Source: Typhlomys cinereus (lineage: Eukaryota; Chordata; Mammalia; Rodentia; Platacanthomyidae). From it: DNA of 64,000 bases. Shown one piece after another: positions 44,267 to 53,652 of the stretch (its first letter is position 1; each line of letters starts with the position of its first letter). The notes under the pieces are model-generated. The model was not told the DNA's origin. It worked only from the letters and a program-made list of their open reading frames with translations, and did not search any database. The stretch lies in contig JALPQD010000005.1 in the NCBI GenBank assembly GCA_023101885.1, forward strand, positions 2,313,020 to 2,377,019, written 5' to 3'. The position numbers were made by a program, and so were the translations under genes.

Positions 44267-44281
44267 AAAAGCAGCAACAGC
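44267..44281 (+). repeat. Target-site duplication, right copy
   Basis: AAAAGCAGCAACAGC, 15 of 15 with 43964-43978. Confidence 0.95.
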
Positions 44282-44339
44282 AATTAACCCACATCCCATA
44301 ACTTTGGATTGGACAGCCAAGGCTACCTACAAAACACAT

Positions 44340-44619
44340 ATAAGAGGCTGCCTTGGGTCTGCCTCAGTGTTTGCCTAAAGAGTATGTTGTGTAAGCAAAA
44401 GGACTGCAGTTTGGATCCCCAGATCTCCTGGGTGGGTGTGGCAGCTCGCCTAAGATCCCAGGCCCTGGAAGCTAGAACTTGGGGATTTCCAGAACAAGCA
44501 GACTAGCCAGACAAGATTTAGAGATCCCGCCTCAAAGCAGCCAGGAAGATTCCTACTGTCACCCTTGCACACCACACACATGTGCACTCGCCCACATGCA
44601 AACATGCATCTATGGATCT
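44340..44619 (+). repeat. Dip-like SINE, old copy
   Basis: 'tgtgtaagcaaaaggactgc', 'agtttggatccccagatctc', 'ccaggccctggaagctagaa', 'cccgcctcaaagcagccagg' and 'actgtcacccttgcacacca'. It includes a B1-like 'agactagccagacaag' patch, so it may be an intermediate between B4 and Dip-like types. Confidence 0.7.
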
Positions 44620-44737
44620 ATCTGTCTGTCTGTCTATCTATCTGTCTGTCTGTCTATCTATCTGTCTGTCTGTCTGTCTGCCTATCTGTCTGTCTGTCTG
44701 TCTATCTACCTGTCTGTCTGTCTACCTACCTACTTAC

Positions 44738-44791
<54 letters not shown>

Positions 44792-44836
44792 GCCTGTCTG
44801 CCTGTCTGCCTGCCTGCCTGTCTGTCTGTCTGTCTT
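44620..44836 (-). repeat. (GATA)n/(GACA)n array, Bkm-like
   Basis: The plus strand is TCTG/TCTA, so the minus strand is GACA and GATA. About 215 bp of mixed units including a pure TCTA block at 44738-44789. It follows the CA tail of the preceding SINE and probably grew from it. Confidence 0.95.
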
Positions 44837-44934
44837 TGCACAGTTCCCCTTCTGAAACATGTGCATGAAAAAGTCAGTTGATAAAGTGCTTCCCTCAAGC
44901 ATGAGATGAGAGTTCTATCCCCAGAAATCACATA
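44837..44934. other. Short spacer, no feature seen
   Basis: May hold a fragment of a SINE head ('gataaagtgcttccctcaag', 'ctatccccagaaatcac'). Confidence 0.35.
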
Positions 44935-44972
44935 CATTATTTATTTATTTATTTATTTGTGTGTATGTGTGT

Positions 44973-45008
<36 letters not shown>

Positions 45009-45247
45009 GTGTGTGTATCAGAGGGCACTGTGTGACCCTGTGGAGGACCAAGGGTGACTTCGGCAATCGTCCTGGATGGCTTCTACCTCTTGCTTTGCTC
45101 TGGGGTTCCCAGGCTCTGTTCACTAGGGCCAGAAGTGCAGGCCGCCACCATTTCTGCCTGGTGGTTTTACATGAGATGTAGGATCTGAACTGAGGCCTTT
45201 CTGCTTGTGAGGCTGAGTCTTAACCACTAAGCCATCCCTCCAGCCCA
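44935..45247 (-). repeat. Dip-like SINE, full length
   Basis: A TTTA run and TG tail, then 'cagagggcactgtgtgaccc', 'accaagggtgacttcggcaa', 'gtgcaggccgccaccatttc' and 'taaccactaagccatccctc'. Older subfamily. Faces the young plus-strand copy at 43979-44266. Confidence 0.85.
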
Positions 45248-45261
45248 GAACCACTTTTTTT

Positions 45262-45470
45262 AAAAATGCATTTTTTTATTCTTTGAGAGCTTCATGCAAG
45301 AATACAATAAATTTCAGCTATTTTCACACCATATTACTCCACATTACTTGACCCCGCCCCCCTTCCTTGTCGCACTGCAAACCTTTCCCAGCCAGTCTCC
45401 CTATCACTTCCATGTCTTTCACGTGTGTGCGGCCCACTAGTTTTCACGCAGTTGCCTGTTTTACATGAGA
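45262..45470 (-). repeat. L1 3' end (Lx-like)
   Basis: 'tttattctttgagagcttca', 'tgcaagaatacaataaattt' and a C-rich stretch 'accccgccccccttccttgt' are the complement of an L1 3' terminus with its G-rich tract. Confidence 0.55.
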
Positions 45471-45690
45471 CTGCGAGGTAGATCAGTGGGTTAAGGTATA
45501 TGTACACACATCATATGTTCAAAAGACCAAAACAAAACAAAATCCAAACAGTGGTTTTAAATCCAGTTCTGAAAAGAGAGACAAGCAGATACCTGGGGTC
45601 ACTAGCTAGCCAGTCTCGTCTAATTGGTGAATTCCAGATCAGCAAGAGATGCTATTTCAAAAACAAACAAGATAGAGTCCGTGATAGATG
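45471..45690 (+). repeat. B4-type SINE
   Basis: 'actgcgaggtagatcagtgg', 'gcagatacctggggtcacta', 'gctagccagtctcgtctaat' and 'tggtgaattccagatcagca', then 'agagatgctatttcaaaaac'. The middle has an A/C-rich insertion (45510-45545). Confidence 0.7.
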
Positions 45691-45870
45691 TCCAAGATGA
45701 TTCAGTGAGTACAGCATCGGCTATGAAACTGGCAACCTGAGTTCAGTTCCCAGAATCCCGCATGGTAGAAGGACAGAACTGACTTCTGAAGTTATCCTCT
45801 GACCTCCACACTTGTGCTGTGGCATTCATGTTCTCTCCATCTCCCCACTCCACTCCGTAAAAATAAATAT
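45691..45870 (+). repeat. B2/B3-like SINE
   Basis: 'gatgattcagtgagtacagc', 'ggcaacctgagttcagttcc', 'cttctgaagttatcctctga', 'cctccacacttgtgctgtgg', then an A-rich end with AATAAA. Directly follows the B4. Confidence 0.75.
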
Positions 45871-45907
45871 TAGAAAAAAAAAGATGGATAGTATACTGAG
45901 GTCTGAC

Positions 45908-45911
<4 letters not shown>

Positions 45912-45966
<55 letters not shown>
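45912..45966 (+). repeat. (CA)n microsatellite
   Basis: About 27 CA units, mostly pure. Confidence 0.95.
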
Positions 45967-46569
45967 CTTCTTCCAGGCACACAGACCATCTTTGGATGCA
46001 TGGAAGTATCATATTAAGATTAGGTGGGTGGCCGCTTTCTGGTTACATTTCTCTCCAAGCCCTTGGATATAATGGAGCCGGGTAAATCTAACCAAGCAGA
46101 AAATGCAATGTTCAATTCAATGTGCTATGTATGGAGCTAATTCCCTCAGAGACAGAGCTGTTTGGGGGTGGGGGGAAGGAAAATAAACAGAACTGGAAGC
46201 AACTCTGGGTTGTGGTTACTAGAGCAGGATGCAGCTGTGGTCAGATACAGCTGGGGCAGAGAAAGAAAACAGCCTGAAATTCTGGGTATAAATTAAACTC
46301 CTTGTGGTTCAGTGGCTTTGCAGGGCTGTGGCTTTGGTTTGCATGACTCAATCAAGTATACAGAAGGAGTTGACTAAAATAGTGGGAATAGTAAAGTTGA
46401 AGGTCCAAGGCTCAGATGTGCAAACGTTTGCATCAATCTGCCCTCAGAGATTGAAAGTCCCCTTCCTTTCTATGTTAAGTTTTCACTGCCCCCGGGCTTG
46501 GTCTTACCTGCCGAGGGGCAGTGAGATGTGGTGGCTGTGTCAGACAGGGCAATGGTACATACTGATTAA
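45967..46569. other. Single-copy DNA, no gene seen
   Basis: No recognised repeat. A 111-codon frame (46304-46639) runs into the SINE that follows and has no domain. Confidence 0.4.
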
Positions 46570-46584
46570 AAACTGGATTCTGAA

Positions 46585-46905
46585 GCTGGGGAGACGGCTT
46601 AGTGGTGAACATCTTTGCCCTGCAAGCTACAGGACCTGAGTTCAGATTCTCAGATCCTATGTAAAAATATTGGGAAAATGTGTTGGCAGCCTACAATTCC
46701 AGCCCTGGAAGGAAGAATGTAGAAATCCCCAGAGCACGGAGTAAGATGGAGGAGCAATCTAGGATGATTTCCAGTATCATCCTTGGTCCTGCACAGGCGC
46801 AGACTCACTCTTGAACACAAACATATACCCATCCATGTACAAAACACACACACCCACACACACTCATGCATGCATGCGTCCCATATATACATACATGAAA
46901 AAAAT
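46585..46905 (+). repeat. Dip-like SINE
   Basis: 'gggagacggcttagtggtga', 'gacctgagttcagattctca', 'acaattccagccctggaagg' and 'tttccagtatcatccttggt', followed by a CA-rich tail. Related flanks ('attctgaagct' before, 'attctaagct' after) look like a diverged target duplication. Confidence 0.8.
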
Positions 46906-47194
46906 CCTGAATTCTAAGCTTGAAAACCCAAGTTGACAATCTCTGTGTTGTAGTTTCCCCCTGAGTAGGGCTGACCACATGGCTCTCTCACAGAATTAAA
47001 CAAGGTGGTTGGTGCTCCTCATGCCTAACAACTAGACAGAGCCCATGAAGTCCGGTGTATAAAGCAGGTGTGCCTTGCAGGAACGCTGGCTGATTCAATC
47101 AGTTTCTCACGCCACAGCCACAGCGCTGCGTGAGAACAAGAGACACGGAGACCAGCCACAGTTAGTAGAGCCCACTGGAGTCTAGTGAGAGAGG
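46906..47194. other. Single-copy DNA, no gene seen
   Basis: Short stretch without a recognised element. Confidence 0.4.
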
Positions 47195-47475
47195 GTCATT
47201 CCTCGCCCCCTGCTCAAACCTCCAGCAGCTTCTTGTGACATTTAAAGTAAAAGCCAAGCTCTCAAAAAGCCCCTTCTTGGGCCCACAACCTCTCCAGGCT
47301 CATATCTTTACACCTGTCTCCTCTACTCCCTCTATTTTCGCCTTATCATTCTTCGGTCTTACCATGCAAGCCCATGGTCTCTGTCTTGGTGCCTGGGAGC
47401 CTTCAGTCCCCCTTCTCTAGAGTACGTCTCCTTCCCCTCTTTGCCTGGAGCACTCTGCTTGCTCCCTGCTACTAG
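47195..47475 (+). repeat. L2 LINE 3' region
   Basis: 'ccctgctcaaacctccagca', 'aaagtaaaagccaagctctc', 'cacaacctctccaggctcat' and 'ctttgcctggagcactctgc' occur in the order typical of the L2 3' region. Confidence 0.6.
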
Positions 47476-47672
47476 CAGGTTATTGTGTCAGTTAGTTCTC
47501 GTTGCAGCATCAAAATAATCGAGATAAATAACTTGAAGGAAGGTGGATTGATTGGAGCTCTCCGTTTCAGAGGTTTTGGTATTGCTTGGCTTCATCCCTA
47601 TGGGCTCTGGTTAAAGCTGAATAACACAGTAGTGGGGGTGACAAAGCAAAGCTGCTCACCTCAGAAAGCCAG

Positions 47673-47679
<7 letters not shown>

Positions 47680-47722
<43 letters not shown>
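47680..47722 (+). repeat. (GA)n microsatellite in the LTR
   Basis: About 20 GA units expanded from a GA-rich part of the LTR. Confidence 0.95.
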
Positions 47723-47724
<2 letters not shown>

Positions 47725-47771
47725 AACAGGAAGAAGACCAGGGACTGTATATATCTTTCAAAGGTACATCT

Positions 47772-47787
47772 CCAATGACCCACTTTA
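47772..47787 (+). repeat. Target-site duplication, left copy (Dip-like SINE)
   Basis: CCAATGACCCACTTTA matches CCACTGACCCACTTTA at 48090-48105, 15 of 16. Confidence 0.9.
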
Positions 47788-48089
47788 TTTATTTTATTTT
47801 TTAATTATTTATTATTTATTCAATTGTGCGTGTGTGCATGTGTGTATGTATGTGTGTGTGTATATATGTGTGTGTGTAGAACCACAGATGAATCCGGGAA
47901 CCACCATGGACGACTCCACCTCCTCCTTGTTTACTCTGCCCTGGAATTGACAGGCTCCGCCCTACCAGGACCAGAAACGCAGGCTGCCCCCGCTTCTGCC
48001 TGGCGTCTGTATGTGGGGTCTTAGGATCCGAACTCAGGACCTTCCGCTTGCAAGGCAGAGGCTTAACTCCTGAGCCACCTCTTCAGCCC
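47788..48089 (-). repeat. Dip-like SINE, young subfamily
   Basis: On the minus strand: complete head 'gggggctgaagaggtggctc', B box 'aggtcctgagttcggat', 'gacgccaggcagaagcgggg', 'ctggtagggcggagcctgtc', a CA tail, then 'cacaattgaataaataataa'. Same subfamily as 30689-30982 and 43979-44266. Confidence 0.95.
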
Positions 48090-48105
48090 CCACTGACCCA
48101 CTTTA
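48090..48105 (+). repeat. Target-site duplication, right copy
   Basis: Partner of 47772-47787. The LTR continues directly after it. Confidence 0.9.
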
Positions 48106-48164
48106 ATCAGGCCTCTCCTTCCACAGTTGCCGCCACTCCTGATAATCCATTCAATTATGAATCC

Positions 48165-48345
48165 AAACCTGGGATGAGGCTTGGGTGGAGAATGCTTGCC
48201 TGATATGCATGAGGCCCTGATATGCACGAAGCGTAGCAGTGCATACCTATAATCCTAGCACTTGGGAGCTAAAAGGCAGGAGGATGAGGTGTCACCTTCA
48301 GTAGTTACACAGTGAGTTTATAAGGTCAATCCTGTCTCAAACAAA
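48165..48345 (+). repeat. ID-B1 composite SINE
   Basis: ID head 'gatgaggcttgggtggagaa', 'tgcttgcctgatatgcatga', then B1-like 'agcagtgcatacctataatc' and 'ctagcacttgggagctaaaa', ending 'ggtcaatcctgtctcaaac'. ATGAATCCA occurs on both sides (about 48156 and 48349), a likely target duplication. Confidence 0.8.
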
Positions 48346-48443
48346 ATGATGAATCCATTGATTATCAGAGTCCTCTGATAATCTTCCTCAAAATCCCACT
48401 TCTAAGCACTGCACTGGGGACAAAGCCTTCAATAAAAGAACGT

Positions 48444-48480
<37 letters not shown>

Positions 48481-48748
48481 AAATTTTTATTGTACGTTTG
48501 CATGTGTGTATATGTGTGTGTGTATCAGAGGGCACCGTGTGGGCCTGTGGAGATCCAAGGGTGACTTTGGAAATCATCCTGAATTGTACTACCTCCTCTT
48601 TGCTGTGCTCTGCCGTTTCCCTGGCTCTACCTTCCAGGGCCAGAAGCACAGTCTGCTGCCATTTCGCCTGGCATTTTTATATGGGATCTGGGATTCAAAC
48701 TTTGCCTGTGAGGCTGAGGCTTAATCCCTGAGCCATCTCTCCAGCCCT
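48444..48748 (-). repeat. Dip-like SINE, older subfamily
   Basis: A TG tail, then 'cagagggcaccgtgtgggcc', 'tccaagggtgactttggaaa', 'tctgctgccatttcgcctgg' and 'atccctgagccatctctcca'. A second TG block at 48500-48525 suggests a shifted tail. Confidence 0.85.
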
Positions 48749-49450
48749 ACAGGAGACTTTTAAAAGAAGCCAGGTGTAACCTGATTAATTCTTGAGATTG
48801 TCTTTCCTCAGAAATTAATGTTACTCTGTGCACAAACCTGTACTAATTCTTGTGTTTATTTGTTTGTTTGTTTGTTTATTGTAGCACCTTTCAGCAACTA
48901 GCTGCAACTAACTGGTCAATATTCCTTTCAAAGAGATGAAGCAAGAATTTTTTTGGCTCTGGAACTTGATCCCCACTCGGGGCCCTGTTGAGAGTATATC
49001 ATATGCCACGAAGTAAATCATCCCTGCATTAAATGTCCAGTTAGTTTAGCACTGTAATAAGAACCAGCCTCTCTCCGCGCTGGCTTTTCTATCTGACTGT
49101 CATTCATGCCAGGTGACAGAAATATCATAGCTTTCTTGTTTGTTCCCTGTAGCATTTTATGATGATCGCTATTTTCCCTGTAGTATGTTACACAAATAAT
49201 GTAAATCTCAGACATCGGACTACCAGATCACATTGTTGCCATCCAAGAATGAAGTCCACAAAATCAATGGCGACTTTGTCTGAGTATTTATGTACTTTCC
49301 AAGAGAACCATGGTGACTTCCAAATGGCCTTTGCAGTTTAATCTTCTGTATTGCTAACTTCTTGGCCATGTGTATTAATATGAAGGAACAGCTGGCAGTA
49401 TGATATTAAGGTCTTATACTCCCTTCTTTCTCCTTTCTCCTTGAGTGTCT

Positions 49451-49454
<4 letters not shown>
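48749..49454. other. Single-copy DNA, no gene seen
   Basis: Contains a (TTTG)n patch at 48859-48878. Nothing else recognised. Confidence 0.4.

Positions 49455-49492
<38 letters not shown>
49455..49492 (+). repeat. (CA)n microsatellite
   Basis: About 19 pure CA units, not linked to a clear SINE. Confidence 0.95.
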
Positions 49493-49495
<3 letters not shown>

Positions 49496-49714
49496 AGCCT
49501 TGTGGGAGAAGCAGAGATCAGATAGAGTTGTTCTTAAGACTTTTCCTATTGACCCCTCCACCCATAGCCTTTATTTTGGGGATGGGGACAAGCTGGAGAT
49601 CATCTTTGACCAACATAATCATTAAAATAGAAATGGGACAGAGCCATAGAAATGGGTTTCACACCCCAAGGCTCTCACCATGGTTCATTTCTTGTTGGTT
49701 AGTGGTGGCTGTTA

Positions 49715-49950
49715 CTCACTGAGGACTCAGTACTGTGCTTTGTGTTAAGCACCATGCCAAAGGCTCTCCTTGTGTGGACACATTCTGGTCCCAAACCTAG
49801 TGACGTTCATATTCCCATTTCTGTTAGACAAAGCAGGGAAACCAAGGCAGGATTGGGGGCCTACGAGCTTTCCCAACCTCATCAAGCCAAGAGACAGAAG
49901 AACTAGAATATGAACCCAGCTTTGCCCCGGTCTTAGCCATCACACATTAG
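49715..49950 (-). repeat. MIR SINE
   Basis: 'gtgttaagcaccatgccaaa', 'gacgttcatattcccatttc', 'aaagcagggaaaccaaggca' and 'gaactagaatatgaacccag' follow the MIR complement. Confidence 0.65.
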
Positions 49951-49974
49951 TCGCGGGCTGGCTTCTTCAAGATA

Positions 49975-50150
49975 AGACAGAACAAATGCTGGATTTAGAC
50001 TGAAAGGGCGATGGGCAAGTATGAGCTCCGCTTCTGACAGTGAGTACGGGCAAGTAATCTGAGCTTTTAAATTTCTTCCCTGCTTTTCCTGTCTATAAAA
50101 CCCCAGTAGGACTAAGAGGTTCGTGTGAGATCACGTAGGGAAAAGCATTT
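49975..50150 (+). repeat. MIR SINE
   Basis: 'tgctggatttagactgaaag', 'ccgcttctgacagtgagtac', 'gggcaagtaatctgagcttt' and 'gtgtgagatcacgtagggaa' follow the MIR sense order. It sits in opposite orientation to the MIR just upstream. Confidence 0.6.
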
Positions 50151-50771
50151 TACAGATGGGGAAATGCCCCGGAGGACACGATTACAGTCCCTGCAGCCCA
50201 CTGTGCCGCCATCTTATGGTGTCAACTCACTTCCTTCTGCTTGAGGTGTAACAAACGCAGTAGGTGCGAGTCTGTTGTACAGTTCATGAGGCTTGCAGTT
50301 GGGGTGCACATCAAAGAGCAGAGTCCCAAAGGCTCTGAATCTGAGGTCAAGTGTGTGCATCACAGTGTGCGGAAAGCACCTTTCCAGGAGAGAGGAGAAA
50401 GGATGCTCAATGCCTCTCTAACTTTATAGAGCAGTAATTCCTTCCCAACGATGCGCATGCCACACTGTTCACAGCCTTTGAAGTCAAGGCTCTGGAGAGG
50501 GTCTTGCGTTGTGACAGCCAGAGCTCAAAGGCTGAACCAACACTCGCTGGGTCTATGATTTGTGAGTCTTGCTTTGCAACAGATCCTCACAACTTCCTAC
50601 CTTTCTGCAGGAGATCAGCAGTTATGCAAACCATGTAGAATGTCGTGAAACACACAGAAGCCTGGAAACTGGACTGAAGGAGAAAGCTTCGTGATATTCA
50701 CTGTGGTGATGGTTTTGTGATCTGTTACTAAACACACTCAGAACAGAAACAAACGTCGCTGGGAGGCATCG
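50151..50771. other. Single-copy DNA, no gene seen
   Basis: No recognised repeat before the L1 backbone begins. Confidence 0.4.
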
Positions 50772-50930
50772 AGTTAAAAAGCTCCTGCCTGGCCGAGAAA
50801 ACAGTCATGCAGTGCAAAAGTTACCTGTGCAAGGGGAGGACATATTTAAGCCACATATCCAAGGAGATCAATCTCCAAAATATATAAGCAATTCGAACAA
50901 GAAAACTAATAGCTAGACTTAAAACAGGCT

Positions 50931-51300
50931 AAGAGGACTAGGGAGACTATGCAGTAAAGTCACTACCATATAAGCCAAAGGACGGGAGTTTGTATCCCCA
51001 GATCCCACATAAACATGTTGGGTAGACACGAAGAATTATCATGCCTGCAATTTCAGCATCAGGAGGCAGTGTTTAGAGATCCCTAGAGCAAGCTGGCTAG
51101 TCAGACTGACTCTATTAGCTACGCTGGGTTTGATTAGAGACTCTGTCTCAAAAGACTAAGGTATAAGAGTGATTGAGGATGATTCCTGATATCAGTATTA
51201 GACTTTCACACACATGCACACTCACACACCCACACATACATATTCAAACACACACACACACACACACACACATACACACACACACACATGAAAATGGGAA
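50931..51300 (+). repeat. B4-type SINE in the L1
   Basis: 'gggagactatgcagtaaagt', 'gtttgtatccccagatccca', 'gagcaagctggctagtcaga', 'agagactctgtctcaaaaga' and 'gattgaggatgattcctgat', then a CA tail (51253-51290). Confidence 0.8.
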
Positions 51301-51462
51301 AAAAAAGGCTAAAGATTTTAAATTGTACTTTTCTACAGAAGACAAAGCATGGTCAACAAGACTATGAAAAAGTGTTTATTTTTGTTAGTATTCGGGGAGA
51401 TCAACATCAAAGCCACCATGAGACATTGCTTCGCCGGGATGGCTGTTATCTTTATTTTCCTG

Positions 51463-51799
51463 CTGCCGTTGCTGTTGCTGCTACTGTTGTGCATATAGAT
51501 GAATGTGTGTGGCTATGTGCGTCCATCATGCGTGTGGAGGCCAGATTGTTTTGATGTCAAGAGTCTTTCTTTATCACTCTCTACATTAAGTTTTGAGACT
51601 GAAGCTGAAACCCACTGATTGACTAGACAGACTGGCTGCCAGTGAGTCTCTGGGATCGACCTGTCTTTGCCTCCCGACTCTCAGGTTGCAGGTATGTGCT
51701 GCCACACCCACGTTTTTACACGCGCGCTGGAGTTCCAGACTGAGATCCGCATGCTTTTTCAGCAAGAGCTGTACCCATGAAAACATCTCCCCAACCCAG
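51463..51799 (-). repeat. B4-type SINE, inverted, in the L1
   Basis: 'gaggccagattgttttgatg', 'gactagacagactggctgcc', 'ctctgggatcgacctgtctt', 'ctttttcagcaagagctgta' and 'gaaaacatctccccaaccca'. The flanks GGATGGCTGTTAT and GGACGGCTATTGT are its target duplication and also join the L1. Confidence 0.8.
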
Positions 51800-51827
51800 G
51801 ACGGCTATTGTAAAACAGACACGTATA

Positions 51828-52193
51828 GCGTTAACTCTTGTCTGTTGCTGTGAGACACCCCTGAGACTCAAACGACTTAAGGCGGAAAAGGGAGATGAGC
51901 AGTTTTCGGTTCCAGAGGGGGAGATACAGTTCACTAAGGCAGAAAAAGCATGGCTGGCTGGCAGAAGCTGGAGGCGTCCTAAGTCACATCCATCGTAGAG
52001 GTTGAGTGCTACAAAGTACAAGAGCGTCACTTCTCCTGGAAGCAGGGTGGGGCCAACCTCAACACCCACCCTGTGACCGACCGCCTTCCTCCAGCAAGGC
52101 TCCACCTCCTACAGGTGCCATGACCTTCCCAAGTAACTAAAGAGTCAAACATACGAAGCTGTGGGGAGCGACTCACATTTTTAAACCACAACA
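51828..52193 (-). repeat. MaLR-type solo LTR in the L1
   Basis: On the minus strand it begins TG ('tgttgtggtttaaaaatgtg'), then 'ctgtaggaggtggagccttg', 'gcttctgccagccagccatg' and 'cttaagtcgtttgagtctca'. Same family as the LTRs at 11204 and 40545. Confidence 0.8.
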
Positions 52194-52194
52194 G

Positions 52195-52312
52195 TGGGAG
52201 ACCAAAGACAGACAGGCATGGCAAGAATTCCAGTTCCTAAGGAGGTTAAGGCAAGAAGACTGAAAATTCAATGCCAGCCTGGGTAACACGGTGAAACCCT
52301 AGCAGAACATCT
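52195..52312 (+). repeat. B1-like SINE
   Basis: 'gacaggcatggcaagaattc', 'cagttcctaaggaggttaag' and 'atgccagcctgggtaacacg', then 'gtgaaaccctagcagaac'. Confidence 0.65.
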
Positions 52313-52324
52313 AAACCACCTCCG

Positions 52325-52790
52325 TCCCCCAAGGTTCAGGGGAACTTTACAGAGGGATGGTAAGGATGCAAGCGACTGAGGACAGTCAGACAGTATCTTC
52401 TGCATATCACAGGGCTGCGGCACCCAAGAACTCCCTGAGCCTCCACAGACCTATGAATAAGTCACCACAGGGAGGGGAAGGTCGACAAAGGCGCCACACC
52501 TGCCCGAGAGATTATTGAGGTTAATGCCGGGTCAGGAAGAAGGGAGCGTCTTTCCTCAGTGGTATACCCACTCATACATCATTCTTGCTCCAGCAAGCAC
52601 CCAGGCAACCCAGATGAAACTTAGTAGCCACATATGTAAAAACACACAACCGTGAGAGTGGGAGGGAGAACAATAGGGAAGAAGTATGCAGAGGGAAAGA
52701 ATGGGGCACTGGAATTGAATCATGAGGAGTGAACATGATATAAATTCATGGATTCACGTATGAAACTCTAGATGAATTAAAAAAAATAGG
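52325..52790 (+). repeat. L1 3' UTR (Lx-like), nested
   Basis: 'aaggttcaggggaactttac', 'agagggatggtaaggatgca', 'gacagtatcttctgcatatc', a purine-rich 'gagtgggagggagaacaata' and 'cacgtatgaaactctagatg' before an A run. It resembles parts of 22208-23210. It lies inside the older L1 backbone, which resumes at about 52840. Confidence 0.65.
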
Positions 52791-53233
52791 GGAAACAAAA
52801 AAAGAGAAGCAAGGACAGAACCCCCTTCGTCTGCCCCGTGCACAGGGTGAGTAGTCACACAAACGGTACAGCTGCTGCAGAAAGCAGTATTGAGATTCCT
52901 CACAAAGCTAAAAATAGAACTCCTGCATGATCCAATGATCCTGCTCCTGGGAGTATATCCAGAGTGACTGGGCTGAGGATTCCAAAGATATGCTAGTATG
53001 TTAGCACTCTCATGATCGCTCCAGAAGCAACCAGGAGCCATGATGAAGCACAGAAAACATGTTCTATACACGCTGCAGGATATCATTAGCATTCTAAAAG
53101 AAGGAAATTCTAAAAGAAGGAAACAAGGAGTGACCTTGAGGATGTTCATGAAGTAAGACAGACACCGAAAGACAAATGTCGCTGGGTGCCTCGTGTAATG
53201 AAGTGTCTAGAGTAGTCAAATTCATTAAGATTG

Positions 53234-53301
53234 TGGGGCTGGAGCTAGGACTGGGTGCTTACCTATCCTAAGTGAGATCCTCCAGTACAGAAAAAAAAAT
53301 T
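53234..53301 (+). repeat. ID-like SINE, short
   Basis: 'tggggctggagctaggactg', 'gtgcttacctatcctaagtg', 'agatcctccagtacag' and an A run. The flanks AAATTCATTAAGATTG and AAATTCATAGAATTG look like its target duplication. Confidence 0.6.
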
Positions 53302-53396
53302 AGTTGTGAAATTCATAGAATTGAGACAGGCGTGGTGACTCACACTTACAATCCCAGTAAGGCTTAACAAGATAGGTTGTGCTTTTGTTTATTTTT

Positions 53397-53400
<4 letters not shown>

Positions 53401-53448
<48 letters not shown>
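53401..53448 (+). repeat. (TG)n tail of the SINE
   Basis: 24 TG units, part of the Dip-like SINE tail. Confidence 0.95.
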
Positions 53449-53637
53449 AGCAGAGGGCACTGTGTGTCCCTGTGAAGGCCCAAGGGTGACTTCAGGAATC
53501 ATCCTAGGTTGGCTTCTACCTCCTTCACTGTGGGATTTCCCAGGCTCTGCCCATTAGGGCAGGAAGTGCAGGCTACCACCATGTCTGCCTGGCTTTTTTA
53601 CATGGGACCTGGGATCTGAATTCATAACCTTCTGCTT

Positions 53638-53652
53638 GCAAGACAAAGTCTT
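53638..53652 (+). repeat. Target-site duplication, left copy (L1)
   Basis: GCAAGACAAAGTCTT matches GCAAGGCAAAGTCTT at 54424-54438, 14 of 15, both within the SINE head. Confidence 0.9.

Larger units (their letters stand above)
47486..48443 (-). repeat. MaLR-like LTR split by SINEs
   Basis: Begins 'tgtcagttagttctcgttgc', then 'aaagctgctcacctcagaaa', a GA run (47680-47722), and 'tccaatgacccacttta'. After the first SINE comes 'atcaggcctctccttccaca' and 'ccattcaattatgaatccaa'. After the second comes 'gaatccattgattatcagag' and 'actgcactggggacaaagcc'. Read together the pieces follow the complement of one LTR. Confidence 0.65.
50772..53323 (+). pseudogene. Old L1 backbone, ORF2 3' part, heavily interrupted
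   Basis: Collinear L1 ORF2 and 3' pieces lie at 50772-50930 ('aatctccaaaatatataagc'), 51300-51462 ('actatgaaaaagtgtttatt', 'gccaccatgagacattgctt', 'gggatggctgttatc'), 51800-51827 ('ggacggctattgtaaaacag'), 52840-53217 ('cacaaagctaaaaatagaac', 'gaagtaagacagacaccgaa') and 53309-53323. Between them sit a B4, an inverted B4, an LTR, a B1, a second L1 3' UTR and an ID. No open frame remains. 53091-53125 has a local 16 bp tandem duplication. Confidence 0.75.

Noticed and set aside
44620..44836. CRISPR-like or coding repeat array
   Set aside because: Units are 4 bp tandem repeats without spacers. The genome is mammalian.
52800..53320. A separate L1 insertion independent of 50772-51827
   Set aside because: It continues the same element in order, so one interrupted L1 is the simpler reading. 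This needs consensus mapping.
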